22,439 nucleotides of DNA from Porphyra umbilicalis (taxonomy: Eukaryota; Rhodophyta; Bangiophyceae; Bangiales; Bangiaceae): positions 1 through 22,439 of the forward strand of contig KV919327.1 in NCBI GenBank assembly GCA_002049455.2, in the 5' to 3' direction. This document shows, one piece after another, positions 1 to 9,614 of this stretch. Both the position numbers and the translations under genes were made by a program. The first letter of the stretch is position 1; every line of letters starts with the position of its first letter. The notes below the pieces were generated by a model, which worked only from the letters and a program-made list of their open reading frames with translations, was not told where the DNA came from and did no database searches.

Positions 1-200
1 ATACTGGGAAGCTGCTGAGAGTGAGATGGACATTGTCGTTTTTTTTTTTTCGTCAGTGCCTGCCATGGCCATGAGCTATGAGCAGAAGAAGCAAGTCTGA
101 CAGTGGAAAAGAACCCGATAATGTCGACCAGCCTTCCCGGCCAATGACCGCATTGGGTTCATGTCATCGGGCGATCTTCACCAATCAATCACTGTCATTC

Positions 201-228
201 CACTACCGCGATCATGATCGCGGTAGTG
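201..228. repeat. Perfect 28-bp palindrome
   Basis: The half-site cactaccgcgatca is followed directly by its exact reverse complement with no spacer, centred between 214 and 215. Its right end overlaps the left end of the next palindrome by two bases. It could form a cruciform or a hairpin in RNA. Palindromes with no loop are unstable in most cloning hosts and are uncommon by chance at this length. Confidence 0.95.
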
Positions 229-286
229 CAAGCCACCACCGCTCCACAATATTGATATCAATATTGTGGAGCGGGGGTGGCTTGCA
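227..286. repeat. Near-perfect 60-bp palindrome
   Basis: The segment reads the same on both strands apart from a single mismatched pair (a against c, near 238/275). The inner 32 bases at 241-272 are a perfect palindrome with an AT-rich centre, attgatatcaat. Outer arms begin tgcaagccacc. It abuts the 28-bp palindrome, so together 201-286 is one 86-base block made almost entirely of self-complementary sequence. Confidence 0.95.
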
Positions 287-641
287 GGGGCTCCTGTGGC
301 ACCCGTCGACGTCTCGGAGAAGTAAAAAGCAAACATAAAAAAGTGTGCTACGAGCATACCCTTCATGCTCTGGACGTCATTTTTTCTCGTACAGTAGACA
401 AGACACACTGCCTTGGTATAGGTCCGGAGCGGTGCTCACATCTGTATCGACGTCGTCATGCGTGGACATGGTATAGAGACATAAGCTGAACGGCATGACG
501 ACGGGGGATGGAATCGCCGCTCAGCGCCTGAAGGAGCGGACTCGAGCGTGGTCAACATTTCTGAAGATGGTCGACAGGTAATGCGCGCACCAGTTTTATG
601 ACACGTCATATAACTCCCAGATTATCCTTGCCCGAGGGCTC

Positions 642-1068
642 GGGCTGTTAAAGCGGACAGGACGACATAGCTATGTTGTCCTGTCCGCTCCTTCTTTACA
701 GATGGAAGCGGACGCGGACCGTCCGAGACTGTCTCCTGCGTCCGCTTCGTCTCATTGGGTGCCTATGAGATCCTCATCAATTGTTCTTCGCCGTTTCATT
801 GGTCCCTCATCCGCACTCAGCCGATGCTGTCATTTCGCGGACACTGGCTGTAATGGCTTGTTGTCCGAGACTGTGCTGGTTCTGTCAGCCACCCCCTCCC
901 ACGGGGCTGCCGAGCGCTACGTAACGTGACGGCCGGAGGGGGGTCTACTGTTTGAGCATTACGGACCGTCCGGAATGCGTCCGATGGGAAACGGACGGGG
1001 CGTGGAACCATCATGGTTCTTATGGTAAGACAAAGCGGACGTGTCCGTAACGTCTGCTTTAACAGCCC
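642..1068. mobile_element. MITE-like element with terminal inverted repeats
   Basis: The left end reads gggctgttaaagcggac and the right end, read on the minus strand, gggctgttaaagcagac: a 17-base terminal inverted repeat with one mismatch, about 427 bases apart. The interior has no open frame of note but carries a dozen or more copies of CGGAC or GTCCG in both orientations, crowded at both ends. Such subterminal repeats are typical of transposase-binding arrays in DNA transposons. No clean target-site duplication is visible; a shared gagggc lies a few bases outside both ends. Non-autonomous DNA transposon is the best reading; family not assigned. Confidence 0.6.
652..689. repeat. 38-bp near-perfect palindrome inside the MITE
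   Basis: The arms start agcggacaggac and are complementary through the centre at 670/671 with one G/T mismatched pair. The palindrome begins inside the left terminal repeat of the MITE-like element, so the element end can fold back on itself. The arms contain the CGGAC motif that recurs through the element. Confidence 0.9.
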
Positions 1069-2090
1069 TATTAGAGGGCGCACGAGACCGCAGTACATGT
1101 ATTCAACTGTTTGCAGACGACCAAGTCGCCAGTGGGTATCTGATTGGTCAGATCCTGCACTAGTGGCAACGCTGTCAGGACCAATCCAGCTACCTGGACA
1201 GTTGACCAAGTCCGCAAGGGTGTCATATCAGCTGATATTGACTGTACAGTACTCCTAAATCTGGACTGTTTGCCTCTCGTGCACGAGACGGTACTGCATG
1301 GTTCTGACGGAACTCAGACGAGCCTCTGATTGGCCAATGCTACAGTTAGGAGCCCGATCCAGCCCATTCTTTACAAAACGTGCTGATTCCGGCCGCAATG
1401 GCATATTCTAAGCACTGTGCTCTCCAGTGTATTCTTTGTATCTCCCCAAAAATCTCGACTAATCATGACTTCAAGCTACCTCGACCCAACGGATCGAAGA
1501 CAATCGCCTGATACAGTTGGTGAGGTGTTCGACCGATAGCCGGTTCCCAGAGTTTGAAGGCCAATACAGTAGTTTCCCGATAGAACTTCGGTCTTCACAT
1601 TCAGCTGGTCCTTGCATTTTTCGACACACACCCCCCTCCAGGACGCATGTACGCAGATCATTTTGTAATCAGAATTATGGCCGGTGGTCTTCTTCTTGTT
1701 GCGGGATTCGTCTATTGAACATTGACTGATTGGATCCTGAAACCCTTTGCGGCGAAGAGTAGAAAGTTCATGGATCAGCAATGCTGTTGCGCCCCGTCGC
1801 TCTTCTTAACCCCAAGGTAGGATGGTCCAACGGTTAGTTCATCGACATCTGACCAATGCCACAGACGAGGTGTCTCCGCGAGCCCACTCTGCTGGCGTTG
1901 TTGACGGCGTGGCTGAGATGTCAGGCTTCGTCGTCCACGACCGGCTCGCCCAGCGCACGCCGCTCATTGCACGCCCCCCAGTACAGATTGTGGCAGCCTC
2001 CATCGTCCAGGACGGGCGGGGTCAGAAAGATGGAATGGATGCGGTGGATCCGCTGCGTCTGTGGTCCTCTGCGCCACGTTGCCGTCCAAG
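1069..2090. other. Gene-poor stretch; possible first exon at 1781-1816
   Basis: No recognisable gene. Composition changes gradually from moderate to high GC near 1850. One speculative exon: an ATG at 1781 gives MLLRPVALLNPK and then a good donor, AAG followed by GTAGGA, at 1817. An AG at 2089-2090 would join it in frame to the open stretch that starts at 2091, with an intron of 274 bases, similar to other introns here. The acceptor (CCAAG) is weak, so this is only a suggestion. A 14-bp palindrome, atatcagctgatat, lies near 1227-1240. Confidence 0.35.
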
Positions 2091-4239
2091 AGTGTGAGCG
2101 TTGTGTACAACCCGGACGCGTCGCCGAGGATTTTGTTGGAGGACCCATGCGGTGCTCACCCAGCCGTGTGTGAAGCGACACCGGGCCGGCCACCGTCGGC
2201 GCCGCCACGAGTCGACCTCCCCCCGCGCCGGCATCCATCCTTTGCACCTCTCCTTTCCTGGGTGCCGCCACCACAGCACCACACTTGCCCCCGGCCCCGT
2301 GATCCCATGGCGGCGAGGCCCCCCCCCTGCCGCCCGCCCCCCCTCCCCCCGGCCCGCTTGAATTCCCCCTCACCGCCTTCCCCGACCACCCCGTCGCACG
2401 CGCGTTGCGCGACGATGGCCTCTCCCGCCGGTGGTTGCTGCCCGTCGGTGGGCTTTCCGTGACTGCCGCCGGCGGCAACGGCGGGGGCGGCATGGGGCCG
2501 GTCCCTCCACGACCAGCGGCAACGGCCATGGTCTCCCGTGCGGCGCTGACGCAGCCGGGCTTGGCGCAGCGGGTGGGATGGACGTCTGACGTGGAGGCGG
2601 ACGACGGGCGCGTCGTCCAGCAGGTCCATCTGATGGTGCGTTGTGGAGGGGCAGTGGGAGCCGGGGCAGCGACAGAGCGGCGCAGAGGGAGGCTTGGGGG
2701 GGGGTGGCGGGTTGAGGGGACGCCCATCTTTTGTCGCGGCTGCACCATAAGCGACGGCGCCGACGGCGCTGGGGTAAGCCGTGCCGTGCAAGACCCCGAT
2801 CATCGAGCTGACGTGATGGCCGGTCACTGCCCGCCGCTTTCGTTTTTTTGCCTTTCATGAACTGACCCATCCTTACCCCCGCCTGACCACCCACTCCGCG
2901 TTCCCCCCGTTCGCCCCTTGGACAGCTCGTCCCCTACGCCACCGTCAATGGCATCACGCTCGGCACGTTTGTCGCACACCCCCACATGCCCCCCTCGCGC
3001 GCCACACCGGGCACCGCACCGGCCGCCGTGGCCGCGCCCGCCTTTGGCCGCTTTGTCCTCGACGAGGCCGCCGGGGAGCTCGTCGCCCTCCGCCCCGAGC
3101 GGCGGGGCTCCGGCCTCTTTTGCCTCGCCATCACGGGCGCGGGGGTGGGGCACGGCGGGTCGGCGGGCGCCGCCCACCGGTGTATGGTGCACCTCGACGG
3201 CGCCGGCGCGACGGGCGTGCCAGACGGACCCATCACCGTCCAGCGGCGCACCGCCCTGTGCTGCGGTGCGGGGTGGGCGGCCGTCGCCGCCAGCGTGCCC
3301 ACCGTCGGCCTGGTGCCCGCCGCCGCCACTGCCGCGGCGCCGACGCCACCGTGGACTAGCCCCGCCGACTTTCACGGCTTTGACACGGCCGTGCGGCGGC
3401 TGCTCGGCGGCGTGGCCGCCCGCCGGGGGGACCCCACCGCCGCAGCCGTCGCCGTGCCCCCGCCGCTGGCCGGCCAATGTGGCCACGGTGGCCCCCGGCG
3501 GTCAGGCGGCGGGTGCTTGTGGCCGCCCCTGTCGGCGGCGGCGGCGGTGCTCAAGCCCGCCGCCCTGCACCGTCTACCCCCCGCCGTCGGCGCTGGGATG
3601 GAAGTCGCCCTCGTGCAAGCCGCCCTCGACGTGGTCGTGGAGCGGCCGTGGTGGTCCGCCGCCGCCGTCGCCGGGGAAGAGGCAGACGCGCCTGCCGCCC
3701 GCGCCGCCGCGGCGGCGGCAGACGCGGCGGCGGCAACCGCCGCGGCCGTCGTCGCCGCGGCCGACGCGACGACGCAAGCGTGGGCGGCGGCCGAAGCAGC
3801 GGCCGTCGTGGCCGCGGCGGCGGGTGCCGCGACGCGTCCCCCGTGGGCGGCGCCCCTTTACCCCACCGTCGGCTCCCCCATATCACCCCCCCGCCTGGCG
3901 CCGCGACCGGCGGGTCACTCGGCCCTCTTGGCCGACGCGTCGGCGTGCCGGCCATCGCCGGCGCTGCCCCCGCGGGGGCGCGTCAAGCGGCGGCCGCACG
4001 GCGCCTCGCCCGGGGCCGCGTCTGACGCGGGCGCCGCCACCGCGGGCGCCGCCCCCGCCGCCGCCGACGGGCGGCCGAGCAGCCGCGTCGCGCGCAACCG
4101 GGCGGCGGCGGCGCGGGCCAATGCGGTGCGCGCCGCCGCGCGGGCGGCGCGGCGGGCGGCGCGAGCGGCGGCGGCGGGCACGTCGGCGGTGGGGGAGCGC
4201 CGGCGGTGGGGGGGCGCGCTGGTCGGGGGGTGGTTGTGA
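2091..4239 (+). CDS. Unrecognised Ala/Pro-rich protein, one intron
   Basis: I do not recognise the family. The most secure parts are 2357-2773, beginning LEFPLTAFPDHPVARAL, and 2926-4239, beginning LVPYATVNGITLGTFV. They are joined in phase 0 across an intron at 2774-2925. The segment 2091-2312 is in another frame and would join the next by a -1 step in the C tracts around 2313-2350. Codons end mostly in G or C. The middle carries alternating hydrophobic and small residues; the last 150 residues are almost pure Ala with Arg. An alternative end exists: a -1 step at the C7 tract near 3891-3897 would stop the protein at 4025. No transmembrane segment or catalytic motif is evident. The start is uncertain (see 1781-1816). 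Confidence 0.55.
2774..2925 (+). other. Intron in the unrecognised gene
   Basis: The donor is GTAAGC immediately after a GGG codon. The acceptor is a pyrimidine-rich stretch ending ccccttggacag. Removing 152 bases joins two open frames at a codon boundary (phase 0), giving DGADGAG followed by LVPYATV. The frame changes exactly as the intron requires, which is good evidence for it. Confidence 0.8.
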
Positions 4240-4877
4240 CGGGCGCCATCGTGGAGGACCGGATGGCCGCCGCGTCGAGGGGGGTGGGGGGTGGGGAGGG
4301 GGGTCGGTGGAGACCATGCCTGACGGCGTCGGGTCACCTCGGGCTGCTCCAGCACTGGGGCTTCGGGCGGGGTGGAGCGAGCGGCGACGGCTGCGGCCCT
4401 CGGAGGGAGCGTCTGCTGGACAGGCGGGTGCATTCCGTCCGCACTCGAGACTTGCCGCCGGTTTCGCGCTTGAGCTGCGCCGCCATCGACGGGATCCGCT
4501 GCCGCGACGCGCCGTGGCATCCCTGTGCGTTGTCCAATGGAGAGAGTGGCGCGGACGTCAGCGGACCCGCCGCCGCAGCAGACATGGACATGGACCGACG
4601 ATCGGCGGCGGTCGGGCTTTGGGAGGGGGGAGAGGTGAGTGTGTCGAGTCCTGGTCTCGGTTTGCTCGCAATTTTCTATTTGAGTCGCAAGAAGAGGAAC
4701 TGCGAGGCGAAGAAGCCAAACGTATATGCAAATGCCCACAACTGGAGGGTCCGAAGGCGCCTTCCCATCACGTTGCAGTCTCCAGGCGACAGGCCCCAAG
4801 CGTCGTTTCCGGCGCACCACCCTCGCGCCCTACATCACACCCGCGACCGCCAGCAAGTCGTGGCGCTCACCGGTTGC

Positions 4878-4950
4878 TGCCAAGCGTGCCCGGCGGGCCG
4901 CTGCGTGCGCGTAGCGGGCCGCCGCTCGCACGCGGCACCTTGGCATGCGC
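4878..4950. repeat. Imperfect GC-rich inverted repeat
   Basis: The core around 4892-4922 reads gcgggccgctgcgtgcgc followed by a close reverse complement, with a few mismatched pairs. Both strands therefore encode the same peptide, GGPLRARSGPP. The flanks (ccaagcgtgc on the left, gcacgcggcaccttgg on the right) continue the symmetry less well. It lies in DNA with no gene call; exact limits are approximate. Confidence 0.6.
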
Positions 4951-5538
4951 TCGAATGGCAACCGCATGACGGCGGCGACAGCGGGCGCGGCCTGCTTCCT
5001 CCTGCCCGTGCACCTTGCACTTCTTGCTGAGAGTCATCTGTGAGGCTGCGTAGGGGCGGGATGGCCGCGGGACCACCGTGTCGCGCCCGTCACGGGCAAT
5101 AGCAAGAAATCTCACGGCCTGTACCGCGTTTGCCACGGATTGCGGGCGCGGCAGTCACTGCCACCATTGCCTCGAGCAACGTAGCAAGTTCTGCTCGCTA
5201 ATATTCTACAAGCACGCGGGAGATGCCACGCACGTGGATCTCTTCAACTGCAAGACGGAGGTCATGCCGTTGTGGGGACCAGCTGATCCCCATTGGTGAG
5301 GAGTGCAGGCGCACGGCACTGCACTATTGAGATGAGGCCTCGAAAGATCTCCGCCACATTTTACCATGAGAGACGATGGGGTCCAAGGCGACGGCGCTGC
5401 CACCAAACGGTGGAGGTGCCACTCGGCAACGGCACCGCCACCAGAGGGTGATGGTGCCACCGTCGGACGCGCAGCGTCGTCAAGGCGCATCAGGACTAGG
5501 GCGCGAGAAGTAGCTCGGGGGTGAGACGTCTCGCCATG

Positions 5539-5572
5539 GCGACCGATCCGTTGGCGCCAAGGGATCGGTCGC
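5539..5572. repeat. 34-bp near-perfect palindrome
   Basis: The arms gcgaccgatcc and ggatcggtcgc surround a central ttggcgccaa, itself a palindrome. Only one pair, next to the core, fails to match. It lies in a gene-free stretch and is the same kind of loop-free palindrome as those at 201-286 and 652-689. Confidence 0.9.
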
Positions 5573-6827
5573 ACGGTATCACAGATCGTACAGCGCACAC
5601 TGGCATATTTCCCAAAAGAATGCAAGGCGGACAGAAATAGGCGTGCTACTTGAATATTGATACCTTTGACCAGAGGATAACTCTCATGGCATTTGTCAGA
5701 TCGAATCCACCATCTTTTGGGGCGTCAGCGAGCACATCCATCGACGCGCTCAATCGCCAAGTTATGGTTTCCAGCATATTCATCGGGCACCTACGGAGCC
5801 ATATTAATACCGGAGACATTGAGCCACAGCCATCGCTATTTCTGCACGGAGTTCCCATGAGATCAAATCAGACGTGTCTCGTAGCTCGTCACGTCTTCGA
5901 TCCTGTCGAGTAACACTTCACGCAGGTCCGGGGCAGTTCCCATCCAGAGCGCGCGTGCCACGCCGTACGGCCCACCGAGAACCTGTGCATCACTCCATAC
6001 TCCCCACCGCCCCCCCCACCACATGACCAACATGTCATCTTCTGCCACACCCACGCCCCTCGGGCCCTCCGACACAGACGAGGAGGACCTGGCGCTCCGC
6101 CGGCCCTGGCCGCCCATGCGATCGAACAGCCGGGCTGCCGCTCGGGCTGGTTTGGAGAATGGTGTTCGTGAAGTTCGTTATGGATGGAAATTGACTGACA
6201 CACACACGCACGAGCCATAACCACAAAAAATGGCGATCTAGCGACCGTCTTTGGGACACCGATCGACGAGGTCTGACACTGAGCTTGCGCGCTCGCAGCG
6301 CCGGGACGCTCCGCCGTGGGCGTGTGTTTGGTTGGCTGCTCCGCCGCCGTCGGCCCCCCCCCGCACCAGAGCTCCGTCGGGCGACCGAGCCGCCCGCCGC
6401 GGCTGTCGGTGGCGCGCTTTTTCGCCATCCCCCCGTGTTCCTGCGGGACGCTTGCCCGCGCCCCGCCGCCCCTGGCCCGCCGCGCCGCCGACCACCACCG
6501 ACCGCCCTCCGTCCGAGCCACCCCTCGGCCCGCGTCTGCCGTCCCGTCTGTCGGTCGGTGGGTGTGTGTCTGCGTGGTCGCGTCCCCCCCCCCCCCCATC
6601 CACCCCGACGCGCGCCGGCGGCGGCGGTCCCCGCGCGACGGCCAGACCGACTGCGTCGGCGCCCTTGCGCCTCCTCCGTCGTCGCCCCCCCCCCCCCCCT
6701 GCCCCTGCCTTCCCCCCTCGGCCTCCCCCCCCCCACCCCCCCGTTCCGCCCTCTCATCCGCTCACCTCCTCGCTTCGGGCAGGCGCCGCCCGCACGCCAC
6801 GCGCGCGCCCCGCGGCGGCGCGGGGCC

Positions 6828-7332
6828 ATGGCGCACCTCGTCGGCCCGCCCGACGGCCCGTCGGTTGCGGGCGTGGTGGGCCCCCTCGGCTTGGGCGGGG
6901 GCGGCGGCGGCGGCGGGCCCGCCGCGCCGCGCCCCGCCTCGTCTGCCGACGTGGAGGCGGCGGCGGCGGCGGCGGCGGCCGCCGCCGCCGCCGACGCGGC
7001 CGACGCGGACGAGGCGGTGGTTGTGGCCGCCGCCGTGGCTGCCGAAGCGGCCGCCGCCGCCGCGGCGGCCGGCGGTGCCGACGGCGGCGCGGCGCCAGGC
7101 GGGGCGGTGGCCGCCGACGCGGCCGCCGCCGCATCGCCGGGCGCCCCAGTGGCGGCCGACGGCGGTGGTGGCGGCGGCGGCGGCGACGGGCGGGCCGCCG
7201 ACGCGGCGGGCGTGGGGGCGGGCGCGGCGGGGGCGCTCGGCTTTTCCCCGCCCCCGTTTGGGGGGGGGCCCCCTGCCGCGACGGACGCGGGCGGGGACGG
7301 CACTGCCGTCAACGGGGGCGGCGTCGGCAGTG

Positions 7333-7370
<38 letters not shown>

Positions 7371-7523
7371 CTCCCCCTGTCGGCCGACGTGGCGGCGGCG
7401 GTCGACGCGGCGGCGGCGGCGGCCGCCGTCGACATGGCCGCCGCCGCAGACGCGTTTGCCGACGGCGTCGCCGGACGCGTGGCCGCCCCCCCCCCCGACG
7501 CTGACGCTGACGCCGACGCCAAC

Positions 7524-7558
<35 letters not shown>

Positions 7559-9583
7559 CGACGCGGCAACGACCGCCGCCGCCGTCGCCGCGGCAGCGGT
7601 GGTGGCCAATGGCAGCGACGGCGGGGGCGGCGGCGGCGGCGGCGGCGGCGCGGCGGGCACCCCCCCGCCATGGTGGCGTCGGCAGCGTCGGGGGCGGGTG
7701 GGCGGGGCCACCCCCCCCCCCTATCCCCAAACTCGACCCCGCCGGCACGCCCGGCGGCGCCGGCGAGGAGCCCCCCGGCGATTGGGTGCCGCCGCGGGTC
7801 ATCGCCACCCACTTTACGGCCGTGTCGCGCGACACGGCGCGGCACCGCATGGCGGCCGTGTGCCTCCACTGCGACGCGGTCGTGCGGGGGTCCACGTCCG
7901 CGACGAGCAACTGGATTCAACACTTGAAGCGGCGGCACCCGCCCGCACACGCCGCGTTTGTGGCGGGCACGCCGCGGGGGAAGCGCGCGCGCCTCAGCGG
8001 GGGGGGCGGGGGGGGGGGGGGGGGGGGGGGGGCGCCCGCGCGGGCGCCGCCGCCGCTGCCGCCGCCGGCGCGGGCAACATGGACATGGACGCGGACGGGC
8101 CGCCGCCGCCGGCCGTGGCGGCGGCGGCGGGCGGCGGCGGCGGCGGCGGCGTCGGCGGCGGCGGTGGCGGCGCGGCGGGGGCGGCGGGGGCGCCCATCCT
8201 GGCGCCGCACCCTCCCCCCCCCCGCCCCCCCCCCCCCCCCCGTATCCGTCGACGCGGTCCCCCCACCGTCTACGTGCACGCGCCCGACGCGGCGGCGGTG
8301 GCGGGGGCGGGGGCGACCGCCGCCGCCGCCGCGGGGGCGGCGGGGGCGGGCGCCCTCGCGGCCGGCCCCGCCGCCGCGGCGGCCGCGTCGGCGGGCACCC
8401 CCGCGGCGCTCGAGCGGCTGCCCGTCCCCGGCCTGCGGGTGTGGGTGCGCCGCGACGGTGGGGGGGGGGGGCGGGGGGGGGGGGGACGGCACCCCGGGCG
8501 CCGCCGCGGGCATCACAGCCGCCATTGCCGCGGCGGCGGCGGCGGGCGTGGGGGGGGTCGCCGTCGGACCCGCCCGCGCCGCGGCGGTCGCGGCCGCCGC
8601 GCGCGACGCGGGGCTGCCGGCGGTGGTGGTGTTGCCAGAGGCGGCGGGGAAGCGGGGGGGGGAGGGTGGGGGTGGGGGGGTGGGGGGGGGGCGCCGCCCC
8701 GCCGCCGCCATTGCCCGCCGTGGCGGCGGCGCCCGACCCGTGGGAGGCGCCGGCCGAGGTCGCCCGCTGGGCGGGCGCCGACGTTGTGCGCATCGGCGCC
8801 GACGTGGCGGCGGCGACGGCGGCGGCCGCGTCGGTCGCCGTCGACCGGGGGCACCGGTACGTGGATGGGGAGGCGGCGGCGGCGGCGGGCGTCGGCGCCG
8901 ACCTCCTCGCCGCCCTCCGCGCGCTGCCGCCGCCGCCGCCGCCGCCGCCGGCCGCCGCCGCACCGGCGGCGGCGGGTGCCGACGCGTCGGCGGCCGCCGC
9001 GGCGGCGGCGGCGGCGGCGGCGGCAGCGGCAGCGGCGTCAGCGTCGGCACCTCCAATGACGACGGTCGTCCTCCCCGCCCACGGGCCGACCATCACCGCC
9101 GCCGCCGCGGTGGCGGCGGGCCTCCCCACCCTCCGGTTGGCGGTGGCGGTCGGGCGCCCCCCGCCCCCCCCCCCCCGCGCCGGCGCCCGCCACGGAAGCG
9201 GACGTGACGGCGTCGGACGTGGCCGCCCTCCCCGCCGCGTGCCCGTGGTTGTCCCTCTCCTCTGGGGGGTCGTCGTCGGCGCCGCCGCCGTGGCCGCCGC
9301 CGCCGCCGCCGCCGCGGCGGTCGGCGTGGCGGGCCTCGACGCGCCCGCCGCGACGGTCGCCGCCGCGGCGGTTGCGTGGGCGCGCGCCCACCCGGCCGAC
9401 GGGCGGGGGGCCGTCGTTGCGTGGCTGCCCCCGCCCCCGCCGGCGCCGGCGACCGCGCTCGGCGGCGCCGCGTGTGTGGCGGCGGATGCGGCGCTCGAGG
9501 GCGGCGCCGAGGGGCTCCTCGTTGTTGGTGGCGGCAGCGGCGGCGGTGGGGGTGGCGCCAGTGGCGCCGGTGGGGGCGGTGGG

Positions 9584-9614
<31 letters not shown>

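Larger units (their letters stand above)
1..641. other. Gene-poor stretch with palindromes
   Basis: I see no convincing gene here. Base composition is clearly less GC-rich than the coding parts of the window. The open frames that exist run through the palindromes at 201-286 and encode the same short peptides on both strands, which marks them as by-products of symmetry. A T12 tract at 39-50 followed by CGTCAG (51-56) resembles the 3' end of an intron, but no coding exon follows it that I can defend. Confidence 0.6.
4240..6827. other. Long stretch without a firm gene
   Basis: No family is recognisable in any frame. The first part (4240-4650) is high in GC; 4650-6250 is more balanced; 6250-6827 returns to C-rich sequence and probably holds the 5' leader of the next gene. 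Small open frames exist: 5686-5913 on the plus strand (about 75 residues from ATG), a minus frame over the same bases, and 6023-6220, beginning MTNMSSSATPTPLGPSDTDE, which could be a short peptide or upstream exon. None has support beyond being open. I see no tRNA, rRNA or snRNA signature. Confidence 0.5.

Noticed and set aside
78..408. Overlapping plus and minus open frames near the left edge
   Set aside because: Both run through the palindromes at 201-286 and share peptides only because of the symmetry; no start context or family.
1815..1870. tRNA-like stretch (ggtccaacggttag)
   Set aside because: It recalls an A box, but there is no B box (GTTCGA-type), no acceptor stem and no anticodon arm.
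4090..4180. Arg/Ala-rich VARNRAAAARANAVRAAARA, resembling a bZIP basic region
   Set aside because: The Asn and Ala-Ala spacing fits, but the invariant Arg is replaced and no leucine heptad follows. The segment is Ala/Arg low complexity and may even lie beyond the true stop.
2918..4969. A 683-residue plus-strand open frame over the unrecognised gene and its 3' flank
   Set aside because: It is Pro/Arg/Gly-rich and out of frame with the spliced gene. In very GC-rich DNA stop codons are rare, so long shadow frames are expected.
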